Shown piece by piece: positions 63,962-64,000 of a stretch of DNA of 64,000 bases. The notes beneath the pieces are model-generated. The model had not been told where the DNA came from, made no database searches, and saw nothing but the letters and a program-made list of their open reading frames with translations. Source of the DNA: a bacterium (GTDB taxonomy: Bacteria; Zhuqueibacterota; QNDG01; JAFGCO01); contig JAFGGN010000096.1 in the NCBI GenBank assembly GCA_016930535.1, positions 19,085-83,084 of the forward strand, given 5' to 3'. The position numbers were made by a program, and so were the translations under genes. How positions within the stretch are numbered: position 1 is the stretch's first letter; each line of letters opens with the position of its first letter.

Positions 63962-64000
63962 ACAAAGACAAAGACAAAGACAAAGACAAAGACAAAGACA
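63962..64000 (+). repeat. ACAAAG hexanucleotide tandem repeat at window edge
   Basis: Six and a half perfect ACAAAG units run to the last base and probably continue beyond the window. The repeat starts 15 nt after the stop of the LVIVD-LamG gene. The equivalent place after the subtilase gene (61091-61125) holds a related but imperfect version (AATAAAGAACAAAGATAAAAGAAC), suggesting slippage expansion of a duplicated 3' flank. Confidence 0.9.

Noticed and set aside
63657..63995. Minus-strand ORF starting with a Ser-Leu repeat
   Set aside because: It is the translation of the ACAAAG tandem repeat plus the antisense of the sorting domain.
1..64000. tRNA, rRNA, prophage or integrase genes
   Set aside because: None was recognised on either strand by eye. 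A tRNA scan would be decisive for short RNA genes I could have missed.

Overview
The window looks like the chromosome of a free-living Gram-negative bacterium from an under-cultured lineage of the Fibrobacterota-Chlorobiota-Bacteroidota (FCB) supergroup, of the KSB1, Calditrichota or Marinimicrobia kind. The evidence is inferential. Eight predicted secreted proteins end in a PNPFNPST...GxYxCRI domain (FlgD-Ig-like, usually annotated as a type IX secretion type A sorting domain). There are many signal-peptide beta-barrels and lipoproteins. DUF3667, LVIVD-propeller and Reg_prop families are present, and candidate promoters read TTG-N20-TATATT. No rRNA, tRNA, CRISPR array, phage or transposase gene was found. 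Genes use code 11 with several TTG starts, and one gene appears to start with CTG.

Layout. 1-4.7 kb: a signalling block with a sensor kinase cut by the left edge, a REC-PAS-PAS-kinase-REC hybrid, and a convergent PAS-PAS kinase whose HisKA_2 region resembles the first. 5.0-8.6 kb: thrA-asd, making aspartate semialdehyde and homoserine. 8.7-17.7 kb: six collinear minus-strand envelope genes, namely a CsgG-like TPR lipoprotein, a 1486-residue Reg_prop/Ig/sorting-domain protein, a beta-barrel, an SH3 lipoprotein and two small exported proteins. 17.9-22.6 kb: a GH51-like glycosidase, an M48 membrane protease with zinc ribbons and a divergent LemA. 22.6-26.9 kb: housekeeping hydrolases including pepD, and a HAD gene that lacks ATG, GTG or TTG in its open frame. 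27-31.4 kb: a small TTG-start protein, DUF3667, RhlE-like helicase, DUF3820, a cold-shock protein and an esterase, with two copies of an inverted 50-bp palindromic repeat. 31.5-36.3 kb: an internally shortened URO-D-like ORF and a four-gene HD/barrel/S41/radical-SAM operon. 36.3-41.6 kb: a large lipoprotein, an SMP-30-like protein and a PQQ-type propeller protein, followed by an elaborate RNA hairpin region.

42-64 kb is the most unusual part. It holds two tandem exported TPR-CHAT (caspase-like) proteins and an ECF sigma factor with a membrane anti-sigma factor that carries two zinc-finger motifs. A SUMF1-fold lipoprotein, four LVIVD propeller proteins (each with 13 clear repeats plus one degenerate) and a subtilisin follow, and the propeller proteins and the subtilisin carry the sorting domain. 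Taken together this may be an extracytoplasmic sensing and proteolysis module under its own sigma factor. The gene content is seen directly; the functional link is inference.
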